Positions 52,756 to 64,000 of a stretch of DNA of 64,000 nt are shown in pieces. The notes under the pieces were generated by a model. It ran no database searches. It was not told where the DNA came from and saw nothing but the letters and a program-made list of their open reading frames with translations. The stretch is from assembly GCF_000220395.1 (NCBI RefSeq), contig NW_004086713.1:1-64000 (forward strand), in the 5' to 3' direction. How positions within the stretch are numbered: the first letter of the stretch is position 1; the number at the start of each line of letters is the position of its first letter. The position numbers were made by a program, and so were the translations under genes. This stretch comes from Ichthyophthirius multifiliis. Its lineage: Eukaryota > Ciliophora > Oligohymenophorea > Hymenostomatida.

Positions 52756-55700
52756 ATGGAAAATTAAAAAAATTCAAATTAACTAATATAAAATTCAAAT
52801 GATAAAAAACTAAAATAAATAAAAGAACTTAAACTTTTTTAAGTTCAACTTGAAGCAAATATAGAATAAAAAACAAAAAGTTCGAAAAAGAATATATAAA
52901 ATTAAGATAATAAAAACTTTTAAATAAATTAAGTATCTGATTTTAGAGAAACAACTTAAAAAAAAGAAATTTAATTGCCCGTAACACCTTAAAATAAAAG
53001 AAATTAGAATTTTTCAATTTAAGAAATTACAAATAATTAATTAGGGTAGCTTTTTAAATTGAGAGAGGAATTATAAAATAAAATTAGTAAAAAGAATAAT
53101 TAGAATATAAATCAAAATGAATAATACGAAGAAATTATTTATTATATATTAAGCCAATATGAGAATTCTATATAAGAAAAGATGAATATTTTTTATAATT
53201 TTTTTAAAAATTAAGAAGATGGATTTTTACATTTATAAAATGATATTTAAAAAATAAAAGAAAATTCAGAAAAGGGAGTATTTTTTGTATATAATGAACT
53301 TAATTAATATTTTAGACAAAAAACTGGTTTTTAATAAAATTTCAAATAAACAAATGAAAACGAAATAAAAGTTTGCCGAAAACTTAATTTGGATGAAAGT
53401 CCTGAATAATAATCAATATTTTAAAATTAAAATATATAAAATGAAGATTAATAAGAAAATAATTATATGCTAAATTGTTAGAATATTATTAAAAAATTAA
53501 GTTTTTTTTCTATTGGGGAATTTCAAGATGAAGAAATGGTTTTTTTTAAAAAAAATATTTAAAAAATTCTTTAGGAATGCTATTAAGTTTAAAATGATTA
53601 TTTTTAGTTAAAAAAAGCTTATGAGGAAAAAACTTTAAATATTTTTGAAGGGTTAAATATATAAGAAAATATAAAAAAATGTGAAAATTAAATTCAAGTT
53701 TTGGAAGATAAAAGTGAATTTTTAATAGGATTTTTTAAAATTTTAGAAAGAATGAAAAATTAGTTTGAAGAGAAAAAAAAAGAAGACTAAAATTTTTTTT
53801 AAATTGAAAAAGAAAAAATCGAATAAGAATTTATTTAAATAATTGATTTAAAAAATTAGTTTTTGTTAAAGAATTTTTTATAAAATAAAAATTTGTAAGA
53901 AGGTGTCATTAAACTTTATGATGATATTATATAAAATATTATTTATAAATAAAATATTATTGGTAAATATTAAAATCTTAAAAGTTAACTTTTGGAATAT
54001 TAAGAGTATGATAATAATAATAATTAAATAGTTTTGGGTTTAAAAAATGATATTTTTAACTTTATTTATTAAAATAATTAAGAAAAGTTTAGTATTTTTT
54101 GTTCTATTTTAGAAGAATTTTAAAATAAAATTTAAAAATAACTTAATTTAGAAGAATTGATTTAAAATATAGATGAAAAATATTAAATTTTATTAAAAAA
54201 AAATATTGAAGACAATAATGAAAATTTATAAAAGTATTTTAATTAATAATAAGAATTTTTTTTAAATAAATTTAATGAAACTTAAAGTAAATTTTATTAT
54301 GATTTTTTTGAGAAATAAATTTAATATAAGAATTGTTTTTAAGAATAAATTAATAAATTTTTGGTAATTATTCAAAATTTAAATGGAGAGAAAGAAAATT
54401 TAAATTAAAAATCAAATGAAAATATTAAAGAAATAAGTGAAAAAAATAAACAAATTATGTTAAAAAATAATGAATTAAATGAAAAAAATCTTTAATTAAT
54501 TGAAAAAAATAATGAATTAAATGAAAAAAATAATGAAATAAATGAAAAAAATATTTAATTAATAGAAAAAAATAATGAATTAAATGAAAAAAATAATTAA
54601 TTAAATGAAAAAAATAATTAACTGATTATTTTGAATTAATAATAAGATATTTAGTCGTAAAAACTTTCATAAGAAAATAAATTATTAATAAATAAAATAA
54701 AAGAAAAGAAGGATGTATTTTTAGAGAAAATATAATAAATTTAATCAGAAATTTATTAAAAAGATTTATAAATTTAATTTTTAGAGAAATAAAGTAAAGT
54801 ACTTTTTGAAGATTTTTCTATTTTAAATTTTTAAATTGATGAAAAAATGAGAAATTTACTAATTTTTTAAAATGAATTGGCTTTAGAAAATAATTATTAA
54901 AAAAATTTAATTTAATAATTGCAAATAGATAATAATAATTTAAATTTAAAGCAAATTAATGAATTGGAAACTTTAAAATAAAATTAAATATTAGAATAAA
55001 ATGAGAAAATGTTATAAATTAAAAAATAAAACTTAGAAAAATATGAAGAATTAAAAGATTAAATTTTTAAATAAAATTAAGAAATTTAAAATTATGAAAA
55101 AATTATTTTTTAAAAAAATTAAGAAACAACAGAAATTTTGGAAAAAGAAAAATAAAAATATCTAGATGAAATTTAAAAACTATAATATGATATTTAATAA
55201 TTAAATGAAAAAAATTAACATTTTAATTAATTAAATTATACATAAATACAAAAAATAGAATAACATTAATAAGAAAATCAACAATTAATTAAATAATTAT
55301 AATAATCTGACTTTAATTTTAATTAAATTTATTAAGAAAAAGTAAATTTAGATATATAAATAGAATAAATAAATGAAAAATTTATAAATTAAAATGGTTA
55401 TTTTGAAAGATTAATAAATGAAAAAGAAAATAAAATAAAAGAAATAGAAAAATAAATAAAAGGATTTGAGAATAAAATAAATTAATAAGATAATTTAATA
55501 AAAAAATATGAGAATTAATTAAATGAATATGAGAATTAAATAAAATAATATTAAAATAAAATTAATATTTAAGAAAATATAAAAATCCAAAAAAAATAAT
55601 TTGAACTTTTAATAAATGAAAAACAAAAAGAAAATTCAATTTAAGAATATGAAAACAAAAAAAGTGATTTAGGAGATAAAATATTATAAGAAAATGAATA

Positions 55701-57094
55701 TTAAATATAAGACATGGAAATAAATGAATATGAAAATAATGAAATAATAAATAAAATGAATGAAAAAAATTAAATGATAATAACTTAAATTCTGAAACAT
55801 TAATAAATAAAGAGAAAATATAAGAAAATTCAATATTAGAATAAGAAAATAAAACAAATAAAAATTTAAAATAAGAATAAGAAAATTAAATATAAGAATT
55901 AAAAAATCAATTAAATAACTATTAAAATATTAATATATAAAAATAATAAACAAATAATAATATATAAGAATAATAAACGAATATTAATATATAAGAATAA
56001 TAAACAAGTAATAATATATAATAATAATAAAATGGTAATAATATATAAGTATAATAAACAAATTTTAATAAATAAGAATAATAAACAAATATTAATATAT
56101 ATGAATAATAAACGAATATTAATACATAAGAATAAAAAACGAATATTAATATATAAGAATAATAAAAGAATAATAATATAAAAGAATAATAAACAAGCAT
56201 TAATTTATAAGAATAATAAACTTAAGATAAATAAATAATAGAAAATAAAGAAGATTTTATAAATTAAGAAAAAAACAATTATTTGAAAAAATATAAAATG
56301 AAAATAAATAAATTGGTTAAGTAATAATTAACTAAAAAAATTAATAAATAAAAGAATTAATAAATGAATAAAAAAATTTAATATAAAAAAATTAAATTTT
56401 AAGAATAAAAATAGAAGAAAATGGATAAAAATATTTAAACTTAGAATAATAATATTAAGATTTAATTTAAAAAAATTCATAAATTGAAAATTAAAAATAA
56501 TAAATATTTATTTAATAAACTAAATTTGAATTAGAAAAAATACAAATGGATAAACATTTTAATGAATAAAATTAAAAAATAATACATTTTGAATAATTAT
56601 TATTATTATAAGAAAAAGAAAATTAGTAAATTTTATAAGAAAATATTAAAAAAGAATAATAATTTGAAAGTCTTTAAAAAAATTTTAATTAAATTTAAAT
56701 ATAAATTGATATATTTAATAAAAAACATTTCGAAAATATTAAAAAATTGGGCTTAAAAATTATAAATATTATTGAATTATTACTTGATATATAAAAATTT
56801 TTAATATTAAATGTCAAATTTAATTTAAAATAAAATGTTATTGATGAAAATACTGAAAAATTTAATAAATTAAATAATTGTTTTAGTACATAAAAAAATA
56901 AGATGGTTAAAAACGGATAATAATATGCCAATTAATTAATATAATTAATAGAAACAAAACAAGGAAATAAAATTGAAAGAAATTAAAAAATTGAAAATAT
57001 TAATAATAATTTATTTTAAGAAATAAATTAATTTAATGTTTTTATTGAATATATAAATAAAATATATGAAGAATATAAAATTATTTATAATTGA
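52756..57094 (+). CDS. Very long coiled-coil protein (about 1440 residues), unidentified
   Basis: Starts MENQKNSNQLIQNSNDKKLK and is almost free of introns. After about 120 disordered residues it is helical throughout. Segments include FFSIGEFQDEEMVFFKKNI (about 53500-53555) and FLIGFFKILERMKNQFEEKK (about 53718). A block of near-identical 7-residue units NELNEKN / NQLIEKN (54460-54625) precedes a long region of coiled coil and, at about 55930-56225, ten copies of a nine-residue unit NINIQEQQT. The tail ends YINKIYEEYKIIYN. The ATG and TGA are out of phase by one base; a frame change at the A7 run near 55765, and probably another near 56265, fixes this. Size and composition suit a scaffold of the cytoskeleton, centriole or contractile cortex, but I see no diagnostic domain. 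Confidence 0.75.
54460..54625 (+). repeat. 21-bp coding repeats, NELNEKN-type heptads
   Basis: Eight or so copies of a 21-bp unit (aataatgaattaaatgaaaa) encode perfect heptads within the long coiled-coil gene. Confidence 0.88.
55930..56225 (+). repeat. Tandem 27-bp coding units (NINIQEQQT)
   Basis: About ten copies of a 27-bp unit, each ending in Gln codons taagaataataaac-. They encode a nine-residue Q/N-rich repeat. The opposite strand appears as an open frame of YYSYILIFV repeats, which is only the mirror of this array. Confidence 0.92.
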
Positions 57095-57187
57095 AAAAAT
57101 GTATCTTTTTTAAATTTATATAAGTTGCAAATATTTAAAATTATAAATAAATTTGTAAAAAAATAAAAAGATAAAAAAATATATAAA

Positions 57188-57189
<2 letters not shown>

Positions 57190-57240
<51 letters not shown>
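57190..57240. repeat. (TA)n tract, intergenic
   Basis: TA dinucleotide run between the convergent 3' ends of the long coiled-coil gene and its neighbour. Confidence 0.9.
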
Positions 57241-57243
<3 letters not shown>

Positions 57244-57355
57244 TATCCTTAAAAAATATAAATCTATATTAAAAATAAGATATAAAAATACAAAATTATT
57301 TATTTTTAAAAATACATATTTTAATTTATAATTATATTTTAAATATATATATATA

Positions 57356-58933
57356 TCATATATTATTATTATTTATTTACATATTTTATATTTACTTTAT
57401 TATATAGTTTATTTGGTTTTTAATATTTTTTATATTTTTTCCAACCTAAATTTTAAATAAAAAGAATATTTTTGAAATACCTTCAAAATAAGTTTCATTT
57501 TCAGTTACTTTTATTAGTATTTTTGGCAATATTTCATCAGTATTCTATATTTTTAATATTTTTAAAAGATTTTTCTCTAAAACAGTAATTATATTTTAAT
57601 TTTTTCTTAAATCAATGAAATCTTATACCATTTTTTCGAAATAATTCCAGTTTTCTTTCAAACTATTTATATTTTATTCTTTATTTTCCTATGATTAAAA
57701 ACATGTTTAAATAACATCATTAAAAGCTGCCTAAAATTGCCTATTTTTTTCATTTTCTTACTATATCTTATCTATTTTTTCCATAAATGAATTCATGTTA
57801 GGTTCTTTGAGATAATTTTGTAATTTTTCTATGGTTTTTTAATATTTATCAAGTTATTTAGTCATTATTTCAATTTAAAAATCATTATTTTTTTACACTA
57901 TGTAATATTTTTAATCATTTTATAGAAATATTTGATGATCTTTTTTACTTTAAGACAATTAATTTTACAAATCTAAATATTTTTATTATATTTGAACGTA
58001 TTTTTGGAATAATTTGTTAATTTTTAAGATTAATTCTGCATTTTCTTCTTAAAGTTATTGATTATAATTTATAAAAAGTTCGGTTTATAAATAATTTGGA
58101 TTTTACTATAAATTTAATTAAATTTGTTTTTGAAGATCTTATATACTTTTTTTTAATTATGAATTTTCATTTTCTAAAAGAATTTATTAAGAAGTCATTT
58201 AGTTGATTTATTTTCTCATTTTTATGATTATTTATTATTACTTTTATATTTTGAATTAATAATCATCTCCTTTATTATTTTATTCGAAATTTTTTTATAA
58301 ATCATCTTCTTATTCTTGTGTAGTTATTATAGAATCAAATGTATATATTTTTTATTATTATTAGTCATTCTCGCGCGCGTTATTTGGTAAATTTTTATTT
58401 TGTTATTTAGTATTATTTTATATATTAATGTTTTTTTGTTATAAAATTTTATTTTATACGTTTTGGATAGTCTGTTCCTAATTTAAATATTAATTTTCTT
58501 AATTTTAGTTTTTTATAAAATCTTTGTTTGAAAATGTTTAGTAGTTTTATAATATTTCAAGCGCTTTATTTTCATTTATTTAAGATAAATAAGATGATTA
58601 TTTTTAAGATTATTATATAAATTATTAGTCTGAAAATTTTATTGGTATATATTAATTATCTTAATATTTTTAAGGGGATTAATGATATTATGTATCTTAA
58701 TATTATTATGAAGAAGAGGTTTTTTCTGAAAATGTATTATCAATTAAAGAATTTGTTTATTTAAATATTTCAGTTTATTATTGGGATTACTAAATTCTTT
58801 ACTTTATTTCTTATATACGGTTAGAAGTTTCTATTTCTATTTCTAATAATGATTTTGAGGTTATAATAGAATATTTACTAGCTTGATCAAATGATGAAGA
58901 ATTTTTGTATTCATTTGTTTAATATTTATACAT
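57356..58933 (-). CDS. Coiled-coil protein of 525 residues, unidentified
   Basis: Unbroken 525-codon frame from MYKYQTNEYKNSSSFDQ to TGA at 57356-57358. The first 200 residues are Q/S-rich and disordered, with EIEIETSNRIQEIKQR and a repeated YQDTQY / YQDNQY. From GDDYQFKIQKQQIIIKMRK (about 58220) to about 57600 it is coiled coil (for example TELFINYNQQLQEENAEL). The C-terminal part has FIDLRKNQNIITVLEKNLL and ENETYFEGISKIFFLFKI, a compact segment that may be a small domain. A cgcgcgcg patch at 58371-58378 is a rare GC spot, encoding NAREND. No family recognised; a centrosomal role would be guesswork. Confidence 0.8.
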
Positions 58934-58997
58934 TTTAAATAATTATAAAATAATATTAATTAAACTTTTTTTGTTTGAAAAAAAAATAAGAAAAAAA

Positions 58998-59086
58998 CAT
59001 AAATATAAATATAAATATAAATATAAATATAAATATAAATATAAATATAAATATTAATATAAATATAAATATAAATATAAATATAT
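58998..59086. repeat. (ATAAAT)n hexanucleotide array
   Basis: About 14 copies of a six-base unit, one interrupted (aatattaat), in the divergent spacer between the coiled-coil gene and the SAS-4 homologue, 200-290 bp upstream of the latter's ATG. Confidence 0.93.
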
Positions 59087-59286
59087 TTATTATTTTTTTT
59101 ATTCTTATATATATTTAAACATTTTGATATATATCCTTTTTTTAAATATATATTATATTATTATAAAATTTTTTATATTATATAAATTTAAATTTCTATT
59201 TTTTAAAAATAAATAATTTAGAAAAATCAATTATATATAATTTTAAAATAATATTAAATTTTTATTGCCTTTTTAAAAAAATTAAA

Positions 59287-62200
59287 ATGAACGATAACAA
59301 TTTTTAATAATAAGCAAATTAAGTATTTCCCAAAAATGTTGATTCTTTACAATAACTTTCAATTTCTAGCATCAATAGTTAATATAATTAAAATATAAAA
59401 TAAAAAAATTAAATAATTAGGTATTTCAAACATTTAAGCATTAAATCATACTTCATAATAATAAAATAATCCTTAATAAATAATGGATATGTTTAATAAT
59501 ATGATGAAAATGATGATAAATTAATAATAAGTTTTACCCTAAACGAATAGTTAATCTACTTTATAAGGTTAGTTATTAAATACATAATAATAAAATCCTC
59601 ATATTAAATCAACGGAAAATTTTTCTATATAAACACTAGAAGACAGATTTTTGAACCATAAAAATGATTTAAATTAATTTTATAGCAAGGTAGGAGGCAA
59701 TAAGAATATAGGAAGTTAAAATAATAATAAAAAATATATTTATAACAATTAAAATGAAAAATTAGAATAATAACTTCCTTGTAAATAGGAATTTGTTTAA
59801 TATTAATAAAAATAGGAATAGAATATAAAAAATTTAAATAATAATACTAATAATTAGTAATATTAGAATAATTTTGAAGAAAAAAGTTCATTTAGAAATT
59901 CTTAAATAATTAATAATAGTGAATATTTTAAATAGGATAATGAGTTTTTAAGTTAAAGTATTTTATTTGGAAAAAGTAATTAAAAATAATAAATAGTTGA
60001 AAGTAATTAAAAGAAAAGAAATAATTAAGAAGATAATAATAGTGAATTTTTAAAAAGTAATAAATTTAATGATAATTATTATGAAAATAATTTTAAAAAA
60101 GATGATGTAAAATTAAATACTAAATTATAAAATATTAACGAAAATATATCTTTTAATAATTTTGATGAAATTCATTAAAATAAAAACTATAAATAAAATA
60201 ATAATAATTTTGCTGATTTTAAATATAACAATGATAATTTTGATGATTATAATAATAAAAATAATAAATTCAATAACAATTTTGATAATTACGAAGATTT
60301 ACCAATAAAAAATTATAAATTAAATAATAATTTAGATTAAATACCTTCCAAAAACAATAAATTAAATAATAATTTCGATGATATGCCTATTAAATCTAAA
60401 TAATTTAATAATATTTAAGATTATTAAATTTTTTAAACGAATAATTAAAATACTACTGATGAAATAAAAATCAAAGCAAATTAAAACAATAATTTTGATG
60501 AAATTCCTATTAAATCAAATAAACAAAATAATAACTTTGAAAACATATCCATAAAACCATCCAGATATTCTCAATATAATCTTGATGAACCTATTACAAA
60601 ATCTTAAAATTAACTAAATAATTTTGACGATTAATATCCTACAAAATATTAAAATTAAAATAATAACTTCGATGATTATGTTTAATTAAAATCTTAAAAA
60701 TAATAAAATAATTTCGATGATATACTTATTAAAACATAAAAATAATAAAATAATTTCGATGATATACCTATTAAAACATAAAAACAGGCTAACATTTTCG
60801 AAGAAAAACCTTTAAAAACAAGCAATAAATAATTATAAAGTGAAGAAATTCAGGTAAAATCTTAAAAAATATAAAATAAATAATATTAAAATTTTGATGA
60901 AGTTCCCATAAAAACATCAAATAATAAAAACATAGAAGAAATTTAAAAAAGAAGTAATTCATGTGCTTTTAAAGAAAATGAAAATAATAATAATAATAAT
61001 TAATAAGATGTAAATAATAATAATTAGTAAGATGAAAATTAAGAAATTAAAAGTAAAAGAACTTTCCTAAAAAAAGGTACTAGAACTTTTCTTTCTAATG
61101 CCCAATAAAGATCTAAAGCTGCATAATAACATATTAATTTAATTGTCGGATAATGTCAGGGATTAAGTATTAATGAAATAGAAGAAACACGACCTATTAG
61201 TAATGTTTAAAAAGCAAATTCAGTTTAATAAAAAAAAGTAGAAAAATAAAATAAAAAATAATAATAAAACAAAGAACAATAATAAAAAGAATAATAATAA
61301 AAAGAATAATAATAAAAAGAAATTAAAAATAATGAAAAACTTTAGGAAGAAAAAAGTCAAGAAAAAAACCGAAAAAATTTTTATAAAGAGGATAAGGAAA
61401 AGGAGGAGGAATTCAAGGAAAAAATATTTTTAAAGATGAAAATTTATAATAATAATAACAAGATAAATAATAATAAGAGAAATTAGAAAAATAAAAAGAA
61501 AAGAAATAAATTAAAAAAAAAGAAACAAAAAATAATTAAAATGAAGATTCTGATATTATTTCTATAAATGAAGATGAAGATTAAAAATTTAACTCTTAAA
61601 AATATGTCGATGATAAATAAAATTCGATGATGAATATGAATGGGTAAATTAAAAAAATAATAATAATAAAAAGAAAGAAAAAAATGAAATTTTTTCTATT
61701 GATAATAATAATAATAGTGATTAAAATGAAGATAATTTTGAGGAATATTAAGATGAGGAAGAATTCGAAGATGAAGACAAATAATAATATTCTAAAGTTG
61801 TTTAAAAATATTTTAAATAAGGAAATAAAAATAAAGTGAAAAAAGAAAATCAAAATATTATAATTATTTCAGAAGAAGAGAAAAAAAAAATAATTTAGGA
61901 ATATACTAATGAATAAATAGAAAAATTAAATTTAGAAATTAATAAATTTAAGTTGGAAAATGATAGAATAAAAAAAATGAAAATTAAATACGAAGATCTT
62001 ATTAAATAAGCTAATAAGGAAAAAGAATAATTCGCAAAATAAAAAGAAATTGAAATTGAAGAATTAGAAGAATGGAAAAGAGAAGAAATAAAAAAAATAA
62101 AAAATGAAAAAAAAGTATAAGAAAGATAGTAAAAAGTAATAATAATATATATATATAATATATAAATATATATATTTATATATATATATATATTAAATAA

Positions 62201-63015
62201 TAATGTAAACATATATATATTTATTTTTTTATTATTTAATTTATTCAATTAAGTCATTATATAATTAACCAACAAGAAAAGAACGAGAAGAAATTGAAAA
62301 ATGCAATTAATAAATAAAAAAAATATAAGAAGATTTTAAAATAAAGGAATAAAAATATAAATAAGCTATAGAAAGATTAAAAAAATAAATAGAAGATTTA
62401 ACTTAAAAAAATTTTGAATTAAATGAAGAAATAAAAAATTTCGAAAAAATAAGAATATGTGAAGAATAAAAAAAATCTATTTTAAAAAAAGGTCCCAGTA
62501 TTTCTAAAAAAATAAATACTTTATAAGATAATGAGGATATTTAGAGTATATAAAATGATGAAATTTAACAAGAAGATGAGTTTAATAATTACGAAAGCTA
62601 TTTTAATGATGAATAAAGAAATAAAGATATGATAAATAATGCCTATTAGGAAATAAATAATATAAATTAAAAAATAGGCAAAAAAATTGTTAACAATGAG
62701 CCTTAAAAATTATTAAATAAGACTAACTAAAGTACAAAAGGGAGCGAAATGAAAAGAAAAGAAGATAATTAACAATCTGTTTCATAATTAAAAAATTCAT
62801 AAACTTTAATTAAATAACAATCAAATTTATAAAAAAAATTCTAATATGATATTACAAATATATCTTAATTAGATAATATTAATATAAATATGATTAATAA
62901 ATAAATTGATTAAAAATAATTTTGGTTTGATTAAAATATTTATTATATAGCTTATCTTTAAAATTAAAAGAAAATTTCCAAAATCATTAAATAAGAAATA
63001 ACTTAAGATGGAAAA

Positions 63016-63062
<47 letters not shown>

Positions 63063-63315
63063 TTTATAAATTTATTTTTTATTTTATTATGAATATAGAT
63101 TTATAGAGTATATGATGATCGTAAAAGTGAAACAATATTCCCTAATTAAGTTAAGAAATAATAATTTAATGATGGTATTTGTGAAGGATATAGTATAGTA
63201 AATTTCGTTAATGGAGATATTAAATAAGTTCTTCCTGATAAAGTAACTGTTATTTATTATTTTGCAGAAGCATAAACTACTTAGATTACTTTTGAACCGA
63301 CAGGAATAAATGTAA

Positions 63316-63347
<32 letters not shown>

Positions 63348-63684
63348 TTATATATTTATGTATTTTTTTAAGGTATATTATTTTCCTAATGACTAAATTG
63401 AAATTCATTTTCCTGAAGGAAAGAAATAAATAAGGTATTTTTATATTTTTATTTTTTTATTTTTTTTTTATTAGATTTAATGATGGTACTGAGAAATATA
63501 TATGTGAAAACGGAGAAGAAAAAACTTATTTTGAAGACGGAACTATTTAAATTATTGATGTTAATAGAATTAAAACTATAAAATATGCAAATGGAAAAGA
63601 AGTAATTTTAATTTTTTTATTTAAAATAATTATAAATAGGATGTAATTTATCCAGAAGATTATATTTATTAAGATGAAGAATGA
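59287..63684 (+). CDS. CENPJ: CENPJ / CPAP / SAS-4 homologue (centriole assembly), TCP10 C-terminal domain
   Basis: Starts MNDNNFQQQANQVFPKNVDS. The N-terminal half is Asn/Gln-rich, with about 12 copies of a motif NNFDDIPIKTQKQ (60200-60920). Then come KRTFLKKGTRTFLSNAQQ (about 61045), an acidic region, and coiled coil: KYEDLIKQANKEKEQFAKQK and EELEEWKREEIKKIKNEKK, typical of CPAP. The C-terminus is a full TCP10/G-box of beta-hairpin repeats: IYRVYDDRKSETIFPNQVKK, VNFVNGDIKQVLPDKVTVYY, FAEAQTTQITFEPTGIN, YYFPNDQIEIHFPEGKKQIR, FNDGTEKYICENGEEKTYFE and IKTIKYANGKE. This matches human CPAP closely, including the AQTT step. SAS-4 adds microtubules to the procentriole and binds STIL/Ana2 through the G-box. 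Introns lie near 62135-62265 and three small ones in the G-box (63018-63098, 63313-63372, 63437-63474). A-run frame slips occur near 59405 and 61430. Confidence 0.93.
60200..60920 (+). repeat. Degenerate 13-20 residue coding repeats, NNFDDIPIK motif
   Basis: About 12 copies of a motif of form N-N-F-D-D/E-x-P-I-K, separated by 6-15 residues, in the disordered part of the SAS-4 homologue. The two most similar copies are adjacent 48-bp units near 60700-60780. Confidence 0.85.
63018..63058. repeat. (TA)n tract in a SAS-4 intron
   Basis: TA run just after the exon encoding TQDGK; a second, shorter one lies at 63312-63340. Confidence 0.9.
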
Positions 63685-63943
63685 TTTAATTTTCCAACAA
63701 AATATTTTTAGAATTAAAAAAGAAAAAATATAAAAATTCATTTATTTATTATTAAAATTAAAAGTATTATTTTAATTATTTTTATTTTTTTACTATAAAA
63801 ATTATAAACTTTATTTTATTTTATTATATTTAAGAATAATTTATTAATTTAATATATGTTAAATTTATTTATAGATTTTTCTTAATAAAATAATTATTAT
63901 TAATATCTTTTTTTTTTTTTTTTTTTAAAACATATTAAAAATA

Positions 63944-64000
63944 ATGGCAATTATATTTCTTGTTTTATTTTTTATAGTTTTTCCTATATTTTTTATATTT
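63944..64000 (+). CDS. Possible 5' end of a gene for a secreted or membrane protein
   Basis: An ATG followed by MAIIFLVLFFIVFPIFFIF to the window edge. The hydrophobic run of 18 residues would suit a signal peptide or membrane anchor, but random AT-rich DNA gives the same composition, so this is weak. Confidence 0.25.
   Translation, partial: MAIIFLVLFFIVFPIFFIF

Noticed and set aside
55922-56200. Minus-strand ORF of YYSYILIFV repeats, like a membrane repeat protein
   Set aside because: It is the reverse complement of the 27-bp NINIQEQQT coding array on the plus strand.
1-64000. tRNA, rRNA or telomeric (CCCCAA/GGGGTT) sequences
   Set aside because: I found no GC-rich patches with A- and B-box motifs, no rRNA core sequences and no telomeric repeats.
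1-64000. Mitochondrial or apicoplast origin because of the AT content
   Set aside because: Spliceosomal introns, nuclear-type genes (cyclase, VPS53, CENPJ) and TGA as stop rule this out.
1-64000. Euplotes-type programmed +1 frameshifting at AAA-TAA
   Set aside because: TAA here is a Gln codon, and the breaks lie at homopolymers of varying base and in both directions, which points to sequencing error.

Overview
The window reads as nuclear (macronuclear-type) DNA of a ciliate. It is extremely AT-rich, and no conventional long ORFs match recognisable proteins. Reading TAA and TAG as glutamine, with TGA as the only stop, instantly gives long proteins with clear homologues. Short GT...AG introns (about 40-170 nt, often ending in TAG or AAG) interrupt most genes. 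This code, the base composition and the gene content fit an oligohymenophorean ciliate (Tetrahymena / Ichthyophthirius group). Ichthyophthirius is my best guess, from composition only. One run of Ns (22413-22788) shows that this is a draft scaffold.

Layout, left to right. Coiled-coil protein with a GRIP-like (golgin) tail (1-3119, -). Kanadaptin, an FHA protein (3498-5490, +). TRAPPC1/Bet5 (5662-6099, -). EF-hand protein (6722-9712, +). Q-rich protein with about 14 copies of a 29-residue coiled-coil repeat (10769-14962, +). Multi-membrane-segment protein with PAS-like and degenerate histidine-kinase-like regions (15201-18140, -). Tandem CCCH zinc finger protein (19184-20061, +). A gene-poor 2.3 kb and the gap. 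A gene fragment (22789-23155, -). Extended-PHD/AT-hook protein (23408-25589, -). CRAL-TRIO (Sec14-like) protein (27342-28995, -). A 216-residue unknown (29409-30059, +).

The second half starts with a 9.3 kb guanylyl cyclase fused to a degenerate P4-ATPase (30789-40059, +). Then come RRS1 (40605-41560, -), CEP131/AZI1 (41643-43600, -), VPS53 (44914-47139, -), an NIFK/Nop15-type RRM protein (47735-48833, -), four coiled-coil proteins of unknown function (49086-58933) and a CENPJ/CPAP/SAS-4 homologue with a complete TCP10 (G-box) C-terminus (59287-63684, +). A possible new gene begins at 63944.

The genes are not an operon, and strands alternate. Three functional themes recur. Centriole and cilium: CEP131, SAS-4 and several coiled-coil proteins. 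Golgi and vesicle traffic: GRIP-like golgin, TRAPPC1, VPS53, CRAL-TRIO. Ribosome biogenesis: RRS1, NIFK/Nop15. The most notable locus is the cyclase, whose flippase-like half has lost several catalytic motifs while its cyclase half keeps guanylyl-specific residues.

Many genes switch frame once or twice, mostly at runs of 6-12 identical bases. I read these as homopolymer length errors in a draft assembly, so exact exon ends and starts are approximate for those genes.
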